Shown piece by piece: positions 1 through 38,185 of a DNA stretch of 64,000 bases. Both the position numbers and the translations under genes were made by a program. This stretch comes from Peromyscus leucopus (Eukaryota; Chordata; Mammalia; Rodentia; Cricetidae): positions 66,313,164 to 66,377,163 of the forward strand of contig NC_051073.1 in NCBI RefSeq assembly GCF_004664715.2, read 5' to 3'. The notes under the pieces were generated by a model. It saw only the letters and a program-made list of their open reading frames with translations. It was not told the origin of the DNA and made no database searches. Positions within the stretch are counted from its first letter, which is position 1. The number at the start of each line of letters is the position of its first letter.

Positions 1-2617
1 AGGCCTTAGGGGATTGTCCTGCAGCTATTTTCCTTGAGTACTTGCTCATTTGTGGTGCAGGACAAAGGCTTAGAGAAAAACTGAAACTCCACAGCAATTA
101 CATTGTCAAACAGACCCAAAAAAACAAACAAACAAATGGAATTCGGGTTTTTAAGCAACTGTGACCTCAAGTGTCAAGATTAGCAAAAAATGAGCTGCAG
201 AAATCAATCACCAGAAACCAACCCTCATCTTATGTGTGATGTCCCTTCAAGACATGGATATTTAGACCCACGCAGAAAGCTGGGGTAAAGAAGCTGAAAT
301 ACTAAGTCCAGATTTGCCAGTTTCACTGATCTGAGGAGACACAAACAGGAGCACATCAAGACGTAGGAGTCATGGTGAACAGACGGCCAATGGCCTTGTC
401 TATTTGAAGACAGCCTCCTCCCAGGGCCTTAATTTCCTCAAGTATTACCCAAAGCCTCTACAGTTGCAGGATATTTGATCACACTGTGAACCCCAAGATT
501 GCGTTATTTACTGGGAAAACCTGTTTCTAGTTGTGGTGTGGCTCAGCCCTAACACACACCTTTAGTCCAAGAGCTTTCTGCTTGAATATTGCAAACAGGA
601 CTAAATAAGGTCAACCATAGGTCAAGAGGTGGAGCAAGCAACCAGTTGACTGGAAGTGAACAAGAAAAAACCAGAGGGTAAGAGGGAGTGAGGAGGATGG
701 AGAGAGAGCCACACAGGAAGTATAAGGAAGGGACACTGAGTTGGAGGAGTCTTGTTTGAGCTGGCTAGGAGAAAGGTCTTTTTCTGGAATGTCAGCAGAG
801 AGGAAGGTGCTTTCTCTGCCTCTCTGAGCTAGCAGGCTTTCACCCCAGCATCTGACTCCCAAGTCTTTATTGGTAAAATTGAATGATTGAGATTTTGATT
901 AAAAACAAGACTCTACAATTATGGTACCTGTAGCAAAGTAAAAGATGAACTCCCAATGTTTTTATACTGATTACTGGGCATGATATGAAGCACAGGTTCA
1001 CTCTGGGCTTCACCTGTCTACACTGGAAGTACACTAGACTCCCATTGATGCATAATGGATGTAGAATGGATACACACAAAATACTACCAATCAATGAAGG
1101 AAGAACCACTAACACACATCATGGTCCAGCTCACAGCCAGACCCCACAGAATACTGTGACTCACACTATACTGCTCACTACTCCACCTTGTTGCAGTTCC
1201 ACCCAGACATCACTGTCTTCCTTTCTACCACAATTCTGATCACACTTCTTGGTGATTTCAATTTTCTCATTCTGAATTACTTTATCTCGACCTCTATCAG
1301 ATGAATGTGAAAGAAAAACAATAACCAATCCCCTAGCTACACAGATTCACCTGAAATTTATGCCCACAGCCTTCCTGGTGACTTTATTTACCCAACTTTA
1401 TCAGCAGAGTTACTTCAATCTCCTAGAAAGAGATTGCTTTTCTCTGTTTTTGTTCTCCTGCCTCAGTCTCTCCTCTCTCTTAACAGCTGATAACCTGGTG
1501 ACTTATTTCACCAAGTACGCAGAAGCAAGCAGAAAGTCTCTACACCACCCAGCCACTTAACTTGGCCTCATGGTAAACCAAATGCCTGCTGCTCAGCCTT
1601 GCTGAGCTGGTCCCTTGCTCCCGTCCTCCTCTTGGACACTTCTTTTCCCGACTCGCAGTTGATACCATGGTTCTGGTTCTGGCTGACTAGCCTCTCGAGC
1701 TCCAAACTGCTTCCTTTTCCTTAACCTAGCAGGTCCTGTGTCTTAATGTCCATTCACTCCTTTGAGATCTTAGCCAGCAGATAGATATCTCATCTTGACT
1801 CCCAAGTTTTATGTCTCCAGTCCAGACCACTCCCTATATCTGTACATCCAGCTACCTATTTATTATCTCCCTTTAGCAAGAAAGTCCAACTCTGGAACAT
1901 CTTTCTCAAACTGGACCTACCTAGATGTTTCTATGCAAATAACACCCTTTAATCTGTTCAGGTCAAAACCCAAGTCCTAGATGACTGGTCTCTTCTTATC
2001 CATCGGTCAACAAATCCTGTTGGTTGTACTTTAAAAATCGTTTCATGAGCCCACCAATTCTTTTCACCCTCATTAACACTTCCTGCATCCAAGTATCATC
2101 TAATCCAGCTGCCCTTCACCTGACCTCCGTGATCTGACCCACTTGCCAATACCTCTTTTCAACACAGCAGCCAGAGTCTTTTAGAAGGTACTGGAACTCT
2201 GCTCTCGAGACTTCACTGGCTTCCCATTTTATTTAAAATAAAAATCACAGTCTGTAAACTGGTCTGGCAGCCCTAATGATCTGCTCATGCCTGCCATTCA
2301 TTACCTCTCTGTCACTGAGGACTTCACTGTGGCCCATTACACGGGTCTCTTTACTGTTCCTCAAACAGGATTAACCCCATCACTTTAGGAGCTGTGCACC
2401 AGCTAGTCTCTGCTTGGAACCTAACTGTACCAGACTGCAACATGACTACTTCCCTCACTCTCTGTAAATCTTGGTTCAAATGCCACCTTAGCTACACCAC
2501 CTACAAGGATCCTGTCACCCCCACTGGCTCCATTTCTAACATACTAAATAGTGTAAATATTTAGATATTTATTATGCTTATGGCAAGAATCTTCTTTAAT
2601 TTACTGCACACTGTCTA

Positions 2618-2815
2618 ATGCCAGGTATATCCCAACTGTGGCCTATGGGCTACATGTACCCTAGAATAACTGTGACTGTGGCCCAACACCAAACCATAAA
2701 CTTACTTAAGACATTGATATACTTATTTATTTACTTACCTGGTAACATGGCTGCATGGTTCTCAAGTGTTTTGTATATAATACCACAATGTCAAAAGGTT
2801 GCACATGCCCAGTAT
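2618..2815 (+). repeat. Old DNA-transposon-like repeat, copy 1 of 3
   Basis: It shares blocks such as CAACTGTGGCC, AAACTTACTTAAGACATT and TGTCAAAAGGTTGCACAT with copies near 7,775 and 15,305. The pattern resembles fossil hAT-class mammalian repeats, but the family name is uncertain. Confidence 0.5.
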
Positions 2816-2937
2816 ACCAATGCTGGCATATATTAAGAGCTGAATAAATATTTGCTTAACCAAACAGTCTACAGTCATTTACTATCTCCCTGTCTCTGTT
2901 GGTGAGATGTTAGTAGTTTTATATATGGGCAATGAGT

Positions 2938-2940
<3 letters not shown>

Positions 2941-2986
<46 letters not shown>
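2941..2986. repeat. (CA)n microsatellite
   Basis: An uninterrupted run of about 23 CA dinucleotides in intron 9 of OPA1, preceded by GTGTA. Confidence 0.98.
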
Positions 2987-2987
<1 letters not shown>

Positions 2988-3368
2988 GCCTCCTTTACTT
3001 CAGTGACTTTGTTCTTGCAATGTTTCCTTTTATCATTTTTTCTAGTTAAATACATCCTGATACCCAGCATATAAATACTCTGGGAAATGATCTATGTTCG
3101 TTGAGTCCACTTCCAATGTTCTCTTTCTCAGCCTCTGCGTCCTATCCTGAATGCCATCAAGAGGACTCAGGGTATCACCTGGACAACCACTGCCCCCATG
3201 TCCTTTCCCTCCCGCCCCTCTCCCTTCACTTATCCTCTCAGCTCTGCACATGTGCCCTGGCGGTGCCTCCCACTCACTGCCACAGGGGGAATGCTTCCAA
3301 ATGCTGTGTCAGAAGCCCTCTTACTAAAGTGAAGTAAGGAGGCGAAAGAATCTTCACATGAACGCTCA

Positions 3369-29736
<26,368 letters not shown>

Positions 29737-29764
29737 CCCGCCAGCGCAGACCACACACCGGCGC

Positions 29765-29887
29765 CTAGACGGCCACGTGGGAGCCCCGTGTCGGCCTCAG
29801 CCCGACTCCTGCTCCCGCAGTGACCCGGGAAAAGGCCCTCGGCAACAAGGGCATAGAGCAGCCGCCGAGTCCCTCCCAACGGCGCAT
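29765..29887 (-). other. Upstream ORF of 40 codons in the probable OPA1 5' leader
   Basis: An ATG at 29,887-29,885 opens a 40-codon frame that ends with TAG at 29,767-29,765, 28 nt before the OPA1 start codon. It contains a second in-frame ATG at its 12th codon. Both have pyrimidine at -3, so initiation would be weak. Whether it is in the mRNA depends on the unknown cap site. The peptide shows no recognisable motif. Confidence 0.5.
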
Positions 29888-30080
29888 GGACTTCCGCAAG
29901 AGCCGGCCGGGCACCCGTAGTCAGTCCGTCACCGAAATAATCACCCACAGGAACACTCGGAAGGCTGCACAAACGGGCCGCGGAGGACGTGCGCATGCAC
30001 CGGAAGCCTCTGGGCGGGGCCCACTTAGTCGCCCCGCCCCCAGCCCCGCCCTCCCAATGTCCCGGTCTCACGGATTCGGA

Positions 30081-31345
30081 GCGAGAGGGTTGGGCGAGCT
30101 GGGTGCATGAAATACACACGGCGAATGTTTATTGGGAGCAGCCAATTTAATGAGATCTGTTTAAAAGTATTTTCGTAGCCGAACAGCCATACAGCCGGGA
30201 GTCGTGGTAGACGATCCGAAAGGGACTTGGGACAGTTAAGCTCTTGGTTTGGAATAAACACATACGGTATTTAATGAAGGCGAAAATGATTTTGTTCATT
30301 TTCTCTTTAGCTGGCTTTCATTTGAATTCCATTGGCGTTGATTTATTGAAATGGTCCTTGTTAAGTCTCTTAACAGCTCTGTATCTCGGATAATGGCCCT
30401 TCAGCACCGTTCAGCTAAGCTCTCGTAAGTCTTCTTTTGACTTTCAAACGTCAGATTCATCCTCCCCTTTCCTTGTAACCCATACCCGCTTCCTATTTCC
30501 TCCCTACCACCCCCTCTTCAGACACAGTCGATTCCTAGATCCCTAGCTATCTGTTTCTCCCAACTTTTTTTTTTTTTTGGTTTTTCGAGACAGGGTTTCT
30601 CTGTGTAGCTTTGCGCCTTTCCTGAACTCACTTGGTAGCCAGGCTGCTCGAACTCACAAAGATGCGCCTGGCTCTGCCTCCCGAGTGCTGGGATTAAAGG
30701 CGTGCGCCACCACCGCCCGGCATCCCAACTATTTCTTAATGTTCAAAAGTTCCAGTTAAGTTTTGGGCGTCGTGGATTCTTTCCTTTCTCTAGCTACATT
30801 TTCTCCTTGATAATCTAAATTAGTTGCATTACTCTAAATATCTCTTTCAAGTCAACCATTTTGTATTTTTAAAAGGAAACGGGAGCTTATAAAGGGGATA
30901 TTGCCTGTGAAAGGTTATGAAGCCAATAAATGGCATTAGTGGGAACCAACGTCAAAGGGTCTTGGACTCATCTCATTTCAAGGACATGTTTCTTTCACTT
31001 CTCTTTGTATTTTGCATAGTTCTTGTTTTGTAATTCCACTTGTTGGCTGGGACTACTGAACCAGTCTTATGTGCAGACCATGGCTGCTATTAAATGGAAT
31101 AGCAAAATAGTAGAATCAACCTTAAAGTCCCTGAATAGTTAGCTAATTAAGTGTATTATATTCGTACTAGCCACAAAAACTTATGGGCTCTCTGTATCTT
31201 AATAGAGAATAATATCTGAAATAGATGGTTGTAAATTGAAATGGCTTTTATCTAGGTTTTGTTTGGTTTTAGCTTTTCAATGGTGCCAAGAATGTGACTC
31301 AAGAGAAGCCATGCTTCATGTACTTGTTTTGACTAGCCTGTTTGT
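30081..31345. other. Upstream flank of OPA1, mostly unassigned
   Basis: Apart from one B1 (30,558-30,722), this 1.2 kb directly upstream of the promoter shows no recognisable gene or repeat. CpG density falls quickly after 30,080. Confidence 0.6.
30558..30722 (-). repeat. B1 SINE, antisense
   Basis: A T-run, then GGTTTTTCGAGACAGGGTTT through GGCGTGCGCCACCACCGCCC. It is well preserved, so it is young. It lies about 0.8 kb upstream of the OPA1 start codon. Confidence 0.96.
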
Positions 31346-31870
31346 TTTTTTTTTTAATTAAATTTATTTATTTTACATCCCAACTATGATTTCTCCTTCC
31401 TCTTCTCCTCCCAATCCCCCCTCCCGCCTATCCACTCCTCCTCTGTTTCTTCTCAGAAAGGGGCCGGCCTCCCATGGGTATCAACAAAGCATGGTGTATC
31501 AAGCTGCAGTAAGCTCCTCCCATTGTGTTAAAGCTGGGCAAGGCAATCCAGTATAAGGAATAGGTTCCCAAAAGCCAGCCAACCATTAGGGACAGCCCCT
31601 GCTCCCACTGTTAAGAGTCCCACAAGTAGACCAGGCTACACCACTGTCACATATATGTATAGGGCCTAGGTCGGTCCCATATAGGCTCCCTGGTTGTCAG
31701 TTCAGATTCTATGAACTCAGATTAGTTGTTTCTGTGGGGTTTCTTGTAATGTCCTTGACTCCTCCTCGCCCCGCTCATATAATCCTTCATCCCTCTCTTC
31801 AGCAGATTTCTCTGAGCTCAGCCCAATGCTTGATTGTGGTTTCTGCATTTGTTTCCATCAGTTACTGGAT

Positions 31871-32210
31871 TGTGGGAGCCCGTTTCCGGGTTCCTCTTGG
31901 CTTTACCCAGCAGGTCCACATAGAGGATGATTAGGACCACGGGCCTAAGTGCAGGTGCCTGAGATGGTCTGCACTTGGCTGTGCTGGGGGAGGAGGCCAT
32001 TTGCTCCACCCCTTGGCGTCTCTATAAAAACCCTGAGACAGAGATAGTCCAGGCCGTTGGAAAAGGTTCCAGGCCCTCTCGAGGCTATTCTTTATTTTCT
32101 GTTTATCTCTGCAAGATTCTCCACAATAAATCTTTCTATCTAATATTTCCTGCTGCTCAGACTCAAGAAAACTCTGGGGAGCTGTGGGGTTGGTAGGTAA
32201 ACGCCCCACA
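31871..32210 (+). repeat. 5' LTR of the mys-like ERV
   Basis: 340 bp, TG...CA. It has a TATAAAAA promoter box near 32,023 and an AATAAA polyadenylation signal near 32,125. By eye it differs from the 3' LTR at about two dozen positions, plus an 11-bp insertion near 31,923, so the insertion is not recent. Confidence 0.92.
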
Positions 32211-32213
32211 GAA

Positions 32214-32231
32214 TGGCGCCTGAACAGGGAC
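32214..32231 (+). other. ERV primer-binding site, Lys3 type
   Basis: TGGCGCCTGAACAGGGAC lies three bases after the 5' LTR. The Lys3 site has C where this has T at position 8. Confidence 0.85.
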
Positions 32232-33724
32232 TAAAAAAAAGAAAAAGGAACTAAAAAAAAGGGGGGGGGGACTAAGACAAATGAACAGGGACTAAAGACA
32301 AAGAAATAGGGACTAAAGATAAAGGAAAATAATAGTTTTATTAGAGTTTTTGGCAAAAGTGCTGAGTCATCCCTGCCAGTGGAAAGGCATGCGGTGTTAT
32401 GGAAAATATATATATTTTATTATATATATTATTGAGGGGCAGGGGTTTTATCCTTGAGAGAAAAGGAAAGCGAACTGGAAGGATGTCCGATGCTGCAGCG
32501 CAATTCTCTTCTATCAAAATTTTCTATCTTCTATCCCTTTCTCAATTTCTATCTGTGAAAAATAAGTATAAGGTATAGGGTAGTAATATAGTGTAGGAAA
32601 AACTTAGAAATGTAAGATTGTGTAGAAAAAAATAAGGCAACTAGACAGAAAAACGTCAGTTTTCTAACTTTGGGGACTAAGTTAAATATATGCTAAAAAT
32701 AGATCTATAGAGTTCCTTTAAGAATATAAGCTTGCAAGAAGTATCTAATGTAGTCTTAAGACATGTAGTAATAAGCTTGTAAGAAGTAAAGATGTTAGTT
32801 GTAAATGTAAGTTAAATAAGAAATAAGATGGAATGACTATAAGTATATAAGAAGTAATAAGAAATATATTTGCTAAAGTAGTTCTATAGTTCCCTTAAAG
32901 AGTATAAATAAGTAGATGTTAATGTTATATGTGAATTTGTAAAAAAAAAAAAAGTGTAAGTGTTAAGTGTGACTCCATTCTTAATGTATATGGTGAAAGA
33001 ACCTGAGACACAGAAGGTAGTGTCCTAGTAGACTGCAAAGCAGGCAGTCTGAATGGTTTCAAAAGCTCCAGAAGCCAATAAGAAGCTAAGAATGGCGGAC
33101 GCCAGAACCAGCACAACAAGGCATCTGCAGCTGAGATCCGTGGAAAATCGATGCAACACAGAAAAACCTGAGCTAACATAAAAAATGGTGCGGTTTAGAA
33201 TACTACTGTACCTAAAAAGGTCTCTCGCTTGAGAATAAAAGTTCAGAGACACTTGTTTGAACAAAAATTGTTAACTGCAAAAAGTTTTGGTTGAAAAACA
33301 TCTCTTCATATTTGGAAGTGAAAGCCTGATACCAGAATTTATTTGTTTGAACTTTTTGAACTTAAAATGAGACAAAACTACAAAGATTTTGGTTATGGAT
33401 TTCTTTGTATTTGAAAGGCTAGTGCCAGAATTTATCATTTGAATTTTGGGACTAAAAGAAATGAACAATAGATTTCATTGCAATGAGACAATTTTGAGTT
33501 TACTTATAGCAATAACCTAGGAACTGTTTGCTAGTATTGGGTTAAAAATGGAACTGTTTAAATGAAGAAATTTATTTCTACCTAGAATCAAGATGCAGTT
33601 TTGCTTTATTAACTGGTGATTCATGAATTCTTTTGTGGAACTGCTTATGTAAAAATGGAATTACTTATGGAACTGGTTTTGTGTTACAAATGGAACTGTT
33701 TAAACAGAAAAGTTTGGGTTTTCT

Positions 33725-33962
33725 TTTCTTTCTTTTTCTTTTTCTTTTTTTCTTTTTTCTTTTTCTTTTTTTTTTTTTTTTGGTTTTTTCGAGACAGGGT
33801 TTCTCTGTGTAGCTTTGCACCTTTCCTGGAACTCACTTGGTAGCCCAGGCTGGCCTCGAACTCACAGAGATCCACCTGTCTCTGCCTCCCGAGTGCTGGG
33901 ATTAAAGGCGTGCGCTGCTGCCGCTGCTGCTGCCGCTGCCGCCACCACCACCACCGCCCGGC
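33725..33962 (-). repeat. B1 SINE inserted in the mys-like ERV, with expanded triplets
   Basis: Antisense B1 flanked by the perfect 15-bp duplication AAGTTTGGGTTTTCT (33,710-33,724 and 33,963-33,977). Its left end is a 57-bp T/C tract. Its right end, normally GCGTGCGCCACCACCGCCCG, is expanded to GCTGCTGCCGCTGCTG-like and CCACCACCACCACC triplets (33,913-33,962). Confidence 0.96.
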
Positions 33963-34816
33963 AAGTTTGGGTTTTCTAACTAGGCTTGAGATTTGTTTAA
34001 AAAATTATAACGAAAAGGGAGAGTTAATATTCCTTAGTCTACTTAATTTAAAAAATGGTTGTTTGAGTGGATTAATGTCATGTTTTGTTAGTAACCAATG
34101 CAAATGGGGTATACTAAGAGACTACTTTTAAAGTGTAAAGAGTTTTATTAAGAAACTGCTTTTGGATGTTTTGCTTAAAAGTTTTCAAAGTGTTGATGGT
34201 TAGATTGAAAATATTGCTTTTCAATATGGGTTTTTAGGAATTGTATAAGTTTGGGTTCCTCTAACTAGGTTTGAGATTTTGTTTAAAATATTATAAAGAA
34301 AAGGAGGAGTTATGAGATTGAATTATGTTTGCAGAAACCTATTGATATTAATGCACCCTGGTTTTGTGGAGTTAAGGAAATATTTAAGTTTGATGTGAAT
34401 ACATCAAAGTTTTTCCTATGTTCTGTTAGCAAGAAAATTCAAATGATTAAGAGTTAAAGTTGTAAGATGGAGAAAATTGTTAACTATATATAGCACCATA
34501 TATGCTAATTCAAATGGTCTGTTAAGAGTTTGCTTTGTGTTATAAGATTGGGAGAATTATGACTATGTATAGCAATTTATGTTAACCTGTTAATGATAAT
34601 GATGAAGCTAAGGGATTCTTTAAGTTTGTAGTTGCCTCAAGAGTTTTTGGTTTAGAAAGGGCTTGAGGCAGCTAAGACTGCTGTAGTCACCTTGGACCTA
34701 ATTCAAAAGAGAAATGCCATCTGTATCATCCTCTACTCCCACGCTGGGAGGTGTAACAGCTATGGAGATTGCTGTAAGCCATTAATAATTAGTTTTTATA
34801 TAAAGAAAGGGGGACC

Positions 34817-35150
34817 TGTGGGAGCCCGTTTTTGGGTTCCTCATGGCTTTACCCAGCAGGTCCACATAGGACCATGGGCCTGAGTGCAGGTGTCTGAGAT
34901 GGTCTGCACTTGGCTGTGCTGGGGGAGGAGGTCATTTGCTCCACCCCTTGGCATCTCTATAAAAACCCTGGGGCAGAGATAGTTGGGGCCCGTTGGAAAA
35001 GGTTCCAGGCCCTCTTGAGGCTATCCTTTATTTTCTATCTGTTTATCTCCGCAGGATTCTCCGCAATAAATCCTTCTATCTAATATTTCCTGCTGCTCAC
35101 ACTCAAGAAAACTCTGGGGAGCTGTGGGGTTGGTGGGTAAATACCCCACA
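34817..35150 (+). repeat. 3' LTR of the mys-like ERV
   Basis: 334 bp, TG...CA, same promoter and AATAAA signals as the 5' LTR, preceded by the polypurine run AAAGAAAGGGGGA. Confidence 0.92.
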
Positions 35151-36054
35151 CTGGATGAAGGCTCTCTGACAATTGGGGTACTCACCAATCTATGAGTATA
35201 GCAGAATATCATTAGGCTTCATTATGTTGATATTTTCCCCCCTCCAATCTTGTTTGGTTCTATTCTAGGTCTCTGGGCCATCCAGCCTCTGGGTCCTGGC
35301 ATACCAGGCATTGTCAGGAGTAGGTTCACTCTTGTGGCATGGGTCTGAGGCTGGACCAGTCATTGATTGGCCACTCCCACAATCTCTGTGCCACCCTTAC
35401 CCCAGCACACTCTATAGGCAGGACAGACTGTAGGTCAAAGGTTGTGTGGCTGGTTAGTGTCTCACCTCCTCTGGAAGTCTTGCCTGGTCATAGGAAATGG
35501 ACACTTCAGGCTATAGTATCCACTATTGCCAGGAGTCTTAGCTGGGGTCATCCTTGTAGATTCCTGGGATTTTCCCTTGTACCAGGTTTCTATATGACCC
35601 CTAAATCTCAGTATTCTCATCCTCCACCCACCCTACAACTTGATCCCTCAAGTTCACATCTCCACCCACCCCTAGTCCACCCACAGATCTCTTCTATTTC
35701 CTCTTCCCAGGGAGCTCCATGCATCCCCTCATGGACCCTCCTTGTTACCTAGTCTCTAGTCTGTGGATTATAGTATGGTTATCCTTTAGTTTACAACTAA
35801 TGTCCACTTATAAGTGAATACATACCATGTTTGTCTTTCTAGGTCTGGGTTTCCTTACTCAGGTTAAATTTTTCTAGTTCCATGTATTTGCCTTCAAATT
35901 TCATGGTGTCATTGTTTTTAACAGCTGATTTCTATATTTAGTATTCTATCCAATAATTACATGAGTTACTCAACACTGTATAAAATGGGCCTTGTGTCTG
36001 ACACTTTTGCCTCCTGTCTGCTAATGTCTCTATGGTGAGCATGTTTAAGATAAA

Positions 36055-36418
36055 TAGGTGTCTTAGTAAGGGTTTCTATTGCTGTGGAGTCACCATGATT
36101 ACAGCAACTCTTTGAAAGGAAAACATTTGAGGTGGCGGCTTACAGTTCAGAGGTTTAGTCCATTATCACCACGGTGGAATATTGTGGCATGTAGGCAGAC
36201 ATGGTGCTGGAGAGGAGAGGTAGCTTAGAGTTCTACATCTTGCAGGCAACAGGAAGAGGTCCCAGACACGGGGCATGGCTTGAGCATATATGAGACCTCA
36301 AAGCCTGCTTCCACAGTGACACACTTCCTCCCACAAGGCCATACCCAATCCAACAAAGCCACATCTCCTAATAGTGCCAATTTGGGGGGTGGGCACATTT
36401 TCTTTCAAACCACCACAG
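36055..36418 (-). repeat. Rodent interspersed repeat, LTR-like (copy A)
   Basis: AGGTGTCTTAGTAAGGGTTT through TTTCAAACCACCACA. The same family recurs at 47,703-48,042 (TGTCTTAGTTTAGGTTTCTA). The layout recalls MaLR-type rodent LTRs; the name is uncertain. Confidence 0.65.
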
Positions 36419-37146
36419 TAGGCTAGACTAAGGAAGTTTGGGAGGCGGGGTGCCTCAAGTGATATTTACAAATTATAGTAGGTTTACATGATGTCAGCCT
36501 CATTATATGCACATTGAGGAACACCTATTTACAGTGCTGGATAAGAAAACTAGTCAATTTGTTATGAAATTAAACTACATTAAATAAGCCAGTTACGCTT
36601 AAAATACCAGATGACATTAAGTTCTAATCTTTACATTTTTCTAGGGTAAGGAGCTACATGGAGTTTCATACTCCTTCCTGAAGTTAAGCACATCAATTGC
36701 TATGACTGTGGTTTTATTTTATTAATTTTTTAGAGAACAAGAGAATTTTAAACTATAAACCATTGTTTAACAAAAATTATTAACTGATGTACTTAGAGGG
36801 TCTGACGTTTCTCAAGCAATAAGAATCCCACCCCCAGAGAAGAACATAGCTACACAAACTATGTGATGTTCAAGGAATACAGTTGAATGTGTTATACAAC
36901 AAATACTTGTGTTACTTGTTCACATTGCGTACATGACCCAAGAGAGTATTCAGATGAATAAGCCTTAGTGAAAAGCAGAGCGAGAAAAGGACTCATTGCT
37001 GCCTAAGTGGGAGAGAGAACTACCCTTGTTTTTTTATTTATTAACTTGTATATTATTTAATACACACAAAGATGTTAACTATGTCTTCTGGTCTAGGAGT
37101 CATGAAATAATTTTACTATTAAAGTAAAATTTCAGGTTCACTTAGG
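36419..37146. other. Unassigned non-coding stretch
   Basis: AT-rich, no frame or repeat that I recognise, between the LTR-like repeat and the ERVK-like element. Confidence 0.5.
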
Positions 37147-37624
37147 TGTTGCCCTTTTTTTAAATGGTTGCTGCCTTTTAAGCCACAGCTGTCTGAACCA
37201 GGAACTGCAACTTCATTGCTACCAGCGGCAGTTGGGCTGCATGGGCTGTAACCGGAGGGAAATCTGTTCCCTCAGGCTCCAACTCTTGCAAAGCTATGAA
37301 GGAAACTTAACTAAATCTCTGTCCCTCTAGAGAGCTCAAGTTCAAAGGTTAAGGTGGAATTCTGCTTCCCAGAGAGGCTGAATAGCAAGTAGATCACCTC
37401 CTCTCCTTGTTCAAGTCCTCCAAAAAGCCCTCCTGCTTCTCCTCGCCCCTCCTTATAAACCCCTTTTCACCTGGCTCCTCCCTACCACTTCCTGTCAGCT
37501 AGTTGCTGACTCAGCCTGCTGAGTGCGGGTGAATTTTATTTAATCAAACACATCTTTATATTATTAAACAAACGTTCCAGAGCATAAACAAAAGTAACAT
37601 ACCTTGAAATAATATTCTACAACA
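37147..37624 (-). repeat. 3' LTR of the ERVK-like element, different subfamily
   Basis: 478 bp on the minus strand. It starts TGTTGTAGAATATTATTTCA like the other LTR, then switches to AATAAAATTCACC, GCTGAGTCAGCAACTAGCTG and a TTTATAAGGAGG promoter-like region, and ends GGGCAACA. Confidence 0.65.
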
Positions 37625-37989
37625 TTTTTCCCTTTTTGTCTAAAAAAAATGAAAGGTTTTAACTTTAACATAAGACTGTACACAGTAAGAACAATTACCA
37701 AGTAAAGATTACATTCACAGTGTAATGAATTCCAGTTCATTTGTGTTTGGCAACTTAAAAGAAAATACTCCATTATCTATCCTATCTTAATGAATCTAAA
37801 GTTTTATACCTAATTTACTCTCTATCATAACTAAGGAAAACTGCAACTATAACTATCTAGTCTTCAACTCCATCAAAGACCCAGCAGGATGTGATATTAT
37901 CTAACATCAGAGACATTTGGCTGTCTGGACAGAAACCGAAAGTTCCTCAGCAACACTGGGGCATCTATCTTCAGCCTATAGGCCTGGAG

Positions 37990-38185
37990 TGTCTGGCAGA
38001 CTTTTCTATGAAGCAGGAATTCTGGACTGTCCCACCTTATTTTGGCAAAGTTCATCAGTCACTTTCCTCTGTGTCCTGCAGAATATTTGACAGACTCTTC
38101 TGTGGAGCAGAAATTATGAAGGAGTGTCCTGCCTTGTTTTGGCAAAGTTCAACAGTCTTTTTCCTGTGTCCTGCATGTCCACTCT
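37990..38185 (-). repeat. Tandem duplication of about 95 bp in the ERVK-like interior
   Basis: Two adjacent units share GCAGACTTTTCT/GACAGACTCTTCT, GAAGCAGGAATT/GGAGCAGAAATT, TTTTGGCAAAGTTCA and GTGTCCTGCA, on the upstream side of the zinc-knuckle trace. Confidence 0.75.

Larger units (their letters stand above)
31871..35150 (+). mobile_element. Non-autonomous class II ERV, mys-like, complete with two LTRs
   Basis: A 3,280-bp element in an L1 segment, flanked by the 6-bp duplication CTGGAT (31,865-31,870 and 35,151-35,156), as expected for class II retroviruses. Both LTRs begin TGTGGGAGCCCG and end CCCCACA. The primer site TGGCGCCTGAACAGGGAC (32,214-32,231) pairs with tRNA-Lys3 with one mismatch. 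A polypurine tract lies at 34,802-34,814. The 2.6 kb interior, excluding a later B1, is AT-rich and has no gag, pol or env frame, so enzymes must have come from another element. Size and layout resemble the mys family of Peromyscus (LTR about 340 bp); that identity is inference. Confidence 0.88.
31346..35930 (-). mobile_element. L1 (LINE-1) 3' segment, antisense, split by an ERV
   Basis: The plus strand starts at a T-run (reverse of the L1 A-tail) and reads the reversed 3' UTR of rodent Lx-type L1: CCTCCCATGGGTATCAACAA, then GTCAGTTCAGATTCTATGAA. It resumes after the ERV at 35,151 and runs into the reversed end of ORF2 (CATACCATGTTTGTCTTTCT, CTAGTTCCATGTATTTGCC) before truncation near 35,930. 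The same L1 part recurs at 49,555-50,540. No intact ORF remains. Confidence 0.88.

Noticed and set aside
33725..33781. Poly-pyrimidine run as an intron acceptor tract
   Set aside because: It is the reversed, degenerated A tail of a B1 with a clear target duplication.
35339..35752. 137-codon plus-strand frame
   Set aside because: It is antisense translation of the L1 3' UTR.
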